Source of the DNA: Vulcanimicrobiota bacterium
GTDB taxonomy: Bacteria; Vulcanimicrobiota; Vulcanimicrobiia; Vulcanimicrobiales; Vulcanimicrobiaceae
DNA length: 64,000 nt
Reading direction: 5' to 3'
NCBI GenBank assembly: GCA_003168375.1
Contig: PMSI01000001.1
Span: forward strand, 1,736,001 to 1,800,000
The notes below the pieces were generated by a model. The model was not told where the DNA came from and did not search any database. It saw nothing but the letters and a program-made list of their open reading frames with translations. Below are positions 60,288 through 64,000 of the stretch, in pieces. Every line of letters begins with the position of its first letter. Position 1 is the stretch's first letter. The position numbers and the translations under genes were made by a program.

Positions 60288-62132
60288 ATGAACGCCGACA
60301 TCCTCGCCGACTTCCTCAGCGGCAGTCACGAAACGAGCACTTACGCGCGTTACGCCGCAGTCGCGAACGTGCTGGAGAGCAGCACACCCGAGCAGACCGG
60401 GCTGCCCGTGCTCAAAGTCGCATTGCTGCGCAATTTCACGGCGGAACCGCTCGTTCCGGTCCTTGCGGGCGAGATCTTCCGCGCGGGATACCATCCGCGC
60501 TTTTACGTCGGAGACTTCGACGCAATCCAGGCCGACGTGCTCGATCCGAACAGCCGGCTATACGCATTTCAACCCGACTTCATCATCCTGGCGCAGTGGC
60601 TGGAAGCGCTCAGCCCCGCGCTCACCACCGCCTTCATCTCCACCTCGCCGCCGGACCGGGCGGCCGAGGAGGAACGCATACGCCTGCACGTTCGCACGAT
60701 CGTCGGCGCGTTGAATGCCAACGTGCGCGCGCCGATCTTGCTCAACAATTTTCCGCTTCCGACGCAACCGACGCTCGGGATCTTGGATTCGCAGTCGACC
60801 GGCTACCAGACGCACACGATCCTGCGCCTCAACGCCGCGATCCTCGCCGATTCCGCGGAGACGAGCGACGTCTCGATCGTCGACTTCATGAGAGTCTTCG
60901 CGGCGCACGGGACGGCGAACTTCGTCGACGAGCGCTACTGGCACGTTGCGCGGGCACCGCTCTCGCAGAAGGCGCTCGTCCCGATCGGCACGGAGTACGT
61001 CAAGTTCATCCGAGCCCTCCGCGGTCAGGCAAAGAAGTGCCTCGTCCTCGACTGCGACAACACGTTGTGGGGCGGAGTCGTCGGCGAGGACGGGTTGGCC
61101 GGCATCCAGCTCGGACCGACGTACCCGGGCTCCTGTTTCGTTGCGCTGCAGCGGGAGATTCTCAACCTGCACGATCGCGGCGTGATCTTGGCTCTGTGCA
61201 GCAAGAACAACGAAGCCGACGTGCTGGAGGTCTTGCGAGATCACCCGGACTCGGTGCTGAAGGAAGAGCACTTCGCGGCACGCCAGATCAACTGGGACGA
61301 CAAGGTCACCAATCTGCGCCGCATCGCCGAGGAGCTCAACATCGGGCTGGACAGCCTCGTCTTCGTCGACGACAATCCGTTCGAGGCGACCTTCGTGCGC
61401 GAACAGCTCCCCGACGTAGCCGTCATCGCACTCCCCCCGAAGGCGTTTGCATCGTACCGCTCGCTTCTGACGGCCCCCGGCTACTTCGACACGCTGTCGT
61501 ACACGGCGGAGGATCGCCGCAAGAACGCGATGTACGGGGAAAACCGCCGGCGAAAGGCGCTGGAGTCGACGGCGTTGTCGCTCGATGCCTACTTGTCGAG
61601 CCTCGACCTCGAAGTCGACATCGGGAATCCCTCGGAAGTGGATGTCCCGCGCGTCGCGCAGCTCACCCAAAAGACCAACCAGTTCAACTTGAGCACCGTG
61701 CGCAATACCGAGGGTGACATTCGCGCCTTCATGGCCGCCGACGCGTTCGACGTCTTCGCCCTCAAGGTGCGCGACCGCGTCGCGGACCTCGGCCTCGTCG
61801 GCGTGGCGATCGTCGCGTACGACGGTCCGACGGCGACGATCGAGAGCTTCCTCATGAGCTGCCGCGCGATCGGGCGCGGTGCCGAGGATGCCTTCCTGGC
61901 CGTCGTCGTCCGCCATGCCGCGGAGGTGCGAGGTTCGGAGGTGATCGTCGGAACCTACGCTGCGACGAACAAAAACGAGTTGGTTCGCGATTTCTATTTG
62001 CGGCACGGCTTCGTCCGGATCGACGAATCTAGGGATGACCGGTGGTCCCTTACCACGACCGGCGGACACGGGCCGAACGTGCCGGCCTGGATTCGCGTAA
62101 CGAACGGAGTAGACACCCATGCCATCCGGTAA
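60288..62132 (+). CDS. FkbH-like HAD-superfamily phosphatase/acyltransferase
   Basis: 614 residues. N-terminal SGNH-like part (about 40-235), then the HAD-IIIC core at about 245-380: VLDCDNTLWGGVVGEDG (nucleophile Asp), CSKNNEADVLEVL, FVDDNPFEATFVREQL. A C-terminal GNAT-like region (about 440-610) has TNQFNLSTVRNTE and FLMSCRAIGRGAED. FkbH proteins load the glyceryl unit of 1,3-bisphosphoglycerate on an ACP and remove its phosphate. The gene overlaps the second ACP gene by 14 bp, the expected partner. Relatives also occur in O-antigen loci, so a glyceryl- or lactyl-type decoration is conceivable. Confidence 0.92.
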   Translation: MNADILADFLSGSHETSTYARYAAVANVLESSTPEQTGLPVLKVALLRNFTAEPLVPVLAGEIFRAGYHPRFYVGDFDAIQADVLDPNSRLYAFQPDFIILAQWLEALSPALTTAFISTSPPDRAAEEERIRLHVRTIVGALNANVRAPILLNNFPLPTQPTLGILDSQSTGYQTHTILRLNAAILADSAETSDVSIVDFMRVFAAHGTANFVDERYWHVARAPLSQKALVPIGTEYVKFIRALRGQAKKCLVLDCDNTLWGGVVGEDGLAGIQLGPTYPGSCFVALQREILNLHDRGVILALCSKNNEADVLEVLRDHPDSVLKEEHFAARQINWDDKVTNLRRIAEELNIGLDSLVFVDDNPFEATFVREQLPDVAVIALPPKAFASYRSLLTAPGYFDTLSYTAEDRRKNAMYGENRRRKALESTALSLDAYLSSLDLEVDIGNPSEVDVPRVAQLTQKTNQFNLSTVRNTEGDIRAFMAADAFDVFALKVRDRVADLGLVGVAIVAYDGPTATIESFLMSCRAIGRGAEDAFLAVVVRHAAEVRGSEVIVGTYAATNKNELVRDFYLRHGFVRIDESRDDRWSLTTTGGHGPNVPAWIRVTNGVDTHAIR

Positions 62133-62370
62133 CGACACGAAGTTGAAGCAGACGCTGGCGCAGGTCCTGGGCGTTCCGGAAAGCGGTATCGGCGATGAAA
62201 CGTCGATGGACACGGTGCCGCAGTGGGATTCGCTGAAGCACCTCAACTTGGTGCTCGCAATCGAGGAGCAATTCGGCGTGTCGCTCACCGAAGAGCAGTC
62301 GTTCGAGATCTTGAGCTACCCCCTCGCGAAGGCCGTCCTCGCCGAGCACGGGATCGACTTCGCAGCATGA
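62119..62370 (+). CDS. Acyl carrier protein (second)
   Basis: 83 residues. Carrier site VPQWDSLKHLNLVLAIEE (Ser38) and helix III FEILSYPLAKAVLAEHG. Embedded between FkbH (14-bp overlap) and the AMP-binding ligase (ATGA overlap), so it probably carries the glyceryl or ligase-supplied unit. Together with the first ACP this gives two separate carriers served by one PPTase. Confidence 0.93.
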   Translation: MPSGNDTKLKQTLAQVLGVPESGIGDETSMDTVPQWDSLKHLNLVLAIEEQFGVSLTEEQSFEILSYPLAKAVLAEHGIDFAA

Positions 62371-63761
62371 GCGCCGCGAACGATCGCGCCACGGTCGCGA
62401 TCGACACCGTGATCGCGCGAATGGCGGGGTACGGTCCGAAGCCGGCGATCTTCTTCAAAGGCATCGAGTACAGCTACGAGCGGTTTCTAGAGCTGGTCGC
62501 GGGCTGGCGGGCCCGCTTCGCAGGGCTGGGCATCAGCGCCGGCTCGGTCGTGGCCGTGCTCGGTGACTACTCGCCGAGCACGTGTGCGCTCTTCTTCGCG
62601 CTGATGCAGGAGCGCGCGATCGTCGTTCCCTTCACGAAGAGCATCCACGCCGAGTTGGAGCGATTCATCGAGATCGCTGGCGTCGAAATCCTGATCACCA
62701 TCGACTCGGACGACCGCGATGAGGCGCGACGCATCGGCGGCCTGCCCAAGAACGCATTGATCGAGGCGTTTCTGGCGGAGGGGATGCCCGGGCTCGTCGT
62801 CTTCACGTCAGGGTCGACCGGCGAACCGAAGGGCATCCTGCACAACTGCGAGCACGTCATGAAGAAGTTCGCCACGGAGCGGCCGGGGTGGCGCTCGATC
62901 CTCTTCCTGCTCATGGACCACTTCGGCGGGTTCAACACGTTTCTCGGAGCCTTCGCATACGGCGGCGTTGCGATCTGCGTTCGCGACCGCAGCCCGGAGG
63001 CGGTCTGCGAGTCGATTCAGCAGGCTCGCGCGACGCTGCTGCCGACGACGCCCACATTCATCAATCTGCTGATCGCCTCGAACGTCTATCGTGCGTTCGA
63101 CTGCTCCTCGGTTCGGATGATCACCTATGGAACCGAGGTGATGCCGGAAGCGACGCTCGCCAAGGTCCGCGCGATCTTCCCGAACGCGCAGATCAAGCAG
63201 ACCTACGGGCTCTCCGAGCTCGGCGTGCTGCGCTCGAAATCAGAGAGCGACGCGTCGCTATGGGTCAAAATCGGGGGCGACGGGTTCGAAGTCAAGATCA
63301 TCGACGACGTGTTGTGGGTTCGGTCCGAAGCGAACATGGTCGGGTATCTCAACGCGCCGAGCCCTTTCGACGACGAAGGCTGGATGTGTACGGGCGACCA
63401 TGTCGAGACGAAGGGCGAGTACATGCGCATCATCGGCCGCAAGTCGGAGATGATCAACGTGGGCGGGCAGAAAGTGTTCCCGGCCGAAGTCGAGACGGTG
63501 CTGCTCGAGGCGCCGAACGTTCGAGAGGCGACGGTTTTCGGAGCGCCGCATCCGATCATGGGGCAAGTTGCGCACGCTCGCATCTCCTTGCACGCGCCGG
63601 AGTCACCCGAAAGCGTCACCGAGCGGCTGCGCGCGCATTGCATCCGGCGCCTTCAGAAGTACAAGATCCCGGTCCGTTTCACGATCGTCGCGGATGAGAC
63701 GCTGCGATCGGACCGCTTCAAGAAGATCCGGTCCGGCCTTTCGGATGCCCCGATATCGTGA
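62367..63761 (+). CDS. AMP-forming acyl/aminoacyl-ACP ligase (ANL family)
   Basis: 464 residues, short for the family. A3 loop VFTSGSTGEPKG, YGLSELG (A5), GDHVETKGEYMRIIGRKSEM (A7-A8), NVGGQKVFPAEVE and the A10 Lys in RSDRFKKIRSG are all present. It should activate a carboxylate with ATP and load it on the ACP encoded just upstream (ATGA overlap). The shortened N-terminal half and unusual aromatic pocket (DHFGGFNTFLGA) give no clear substrate. Confidence 0.92.
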   Translation: MSAANDRATVAIDTVIARMAGYGPKPAIFFKGIEYSYERFLELVAGWRARFAGLGISAGSVVAVLGDYSPSTCALFFALMQERAIVVPFTKSIHAELERFIEIAGVEILITIDSDDRDEARRIGGLPKNALIEAFLAEGMPGLVVFTSGSTGEPKGILHNCEHVMKKFATERPGWRSILFLLMDHFGGFNTFLGAFAYGGVAICVRDRSPEAVCESIQQARATLLPTTPTFINLLIASNVYRAFDCSSVRMITYGTEVMPEATLAKVRAIFPNAQIKQTYGLSELGVLRSKSESDASLWVKIGGDGFEVKIIDDVLWVRSEANMVGYLNAPSPFDDEGWMCTGDHVETKGEYMRIIGRKSEMINVGGQKVFPAEVETVLLEAPNVREATVFGAPHPIMGQVAHARISLHAPESPESVTERLRAHCIRRLQKYKIPVRFTIVADETLRSDRFKKIRSGLSDAPIS

Positions 63762-64000
63762 AGATCCGCGACGCCCAGGACGGCGATTTCGCGGCGATAG
63801 CACGAATGGCTCAGCGCAGCGATCTGTTCGTCGGTGAGCTGAGCGAAGCCGGCTTTCCGTCGATGCTTGCGTGGCTGTACGTCGAAGCGCCCTCGAAGAT
63901 ACGGCTGCAGTTCGTCGCGGAACACGAAGAAGAGGTGGTGGCGCACTACGGAGCGGCGTCGATCGAGTACAAGCTTTACGACGAAACCTGCGTCGCCGGA
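63758..64000 (+). CDS. GNAT-family N-acetyltransferase, N-terminal part (runs off the window)
   Basis: GTG 63758 overlaps the ligase stop (GTGA). The visible 81 residues begin VKIRDAQDGDFAAIARMAQR, the usual beta1-alpha1 of GNAT proteins, then FVGELSEAGFPSMLAWLY and the strand LQFVAEHEEEVVAHYGAAS. The acetyl-CoA loop lies beyond the edge. As the next gene of the acyl cassette it may transfer the ACP-bound acyl group to an amino sugar. Partial; assignment is by N-terminal pattern. Confidence 0.7.
   Translation, partial: MKIRDAQDGDFAAIARMAQRSDLFVGELSEAGFPSMLAWLYVEAPSKIRLQFVAEHEEEVVAHYGAASIEYKLYDETCVAG

Noticed and set aside
1-64000. Search for CRISPR arrays, tRNA/rRNA genes, insertion sequences, integrases or attachment sites
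   Set aside because: No regularly spaced repeats, no tRNA-like cloverleaf and no transposase or integrase motifs were recognised by eye.

Overview
The window is GC-rich, densely coded DNA from a diderm bacterium. An LptD/OstA-like outer-membrane assembly barrel, lipid-flippase genes, O-antigen polymerase/ligase and ABC-export genes and several lipoproteins point to an LPS-like or capsule-bearing envelope. Base composition, many GTG starts and the mosaic of tectonin, NHL and YfhO proteins would fit a lineage such as Candidatus Eremiobacterota (WPS-2); that placement is inference, not something the sequence proves. No rRNA, tRNA, CRISPR array, transposase or phage gene was seen.

Layout. 1-2.7 kb: minus-strand pair of an exported sandwich-domain protein and an LptD-like barrel. 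2.7-11.8 kb: plus-strand series of phosphopentomutase, undecaprenyl-phosphate sugar transferase, MurJ-like flippase, Wzy/ligase, three-part glycosyltransferase and Wzx-like flippase. 11.8-19.5 kb: divergent sugar-nucleotide block that contains every step for GDP-D-glycero-D-manno-heptose (GmhA, HddA kinase, GmhB phosphatase, HddC guanylyltransferase). The phosphatase is fused to a transaldolase able to make sedoheptulose 7-phosphate, the entry substrate. 19.7-26.8 kb: family of lipoproteins sharing one N-terminal propeller but carrying different protease domains (M30-like, subtilisin, none), plus a decayed inverted remnant. 26.8-43.6 kb: strand-switching glycan block with methyltransferases, glycosyltransferases, two YfhO-type polytopic proteins and a split Wzt/Wzm exporter. 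43.6-49.7 kb: O-acylation module (MBOAT, SGNH and a tiny DltX-like protein ending FIYTDF) with two divergent NHL-SGNH proteins. 49.7-55.5 kb: glycosyltransferase, PIG-L deacetylase, TylF-like methyltransferase, two small membrane proteins and a large membrane protein. 55.5-64 kb: uninterrupted acyl-carrier cassette (PPTase, ACP, SDR, MBL hydrolase, KAS III, MaoC-SDR fusion, FkbH, second ACP, acyl/aminoacyl ligase, start of a GNAT gene).

Reading across the modules, the window looks like one large surface-polysaccharide locus: sugars are made (heptose, UDP-sugar acid, deoxy/methyl sugars), assembled, flipped or exported, and decorated with acyl groups. The acyl groups could come from the terminal ACP cassette and be delivered by the MBOAT/SGNH/DltX-like trio. 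The least explained signal is a recurrent beta-rich domain marked by an R-(P/S/Y)-D-V motif. I find it eight times (seven with the motif, one degenerate) in six proteins: four are two-TM small proteins beside polytopic membrane proteins, one is a three-domain protein and one is a methyltransferase fusion.
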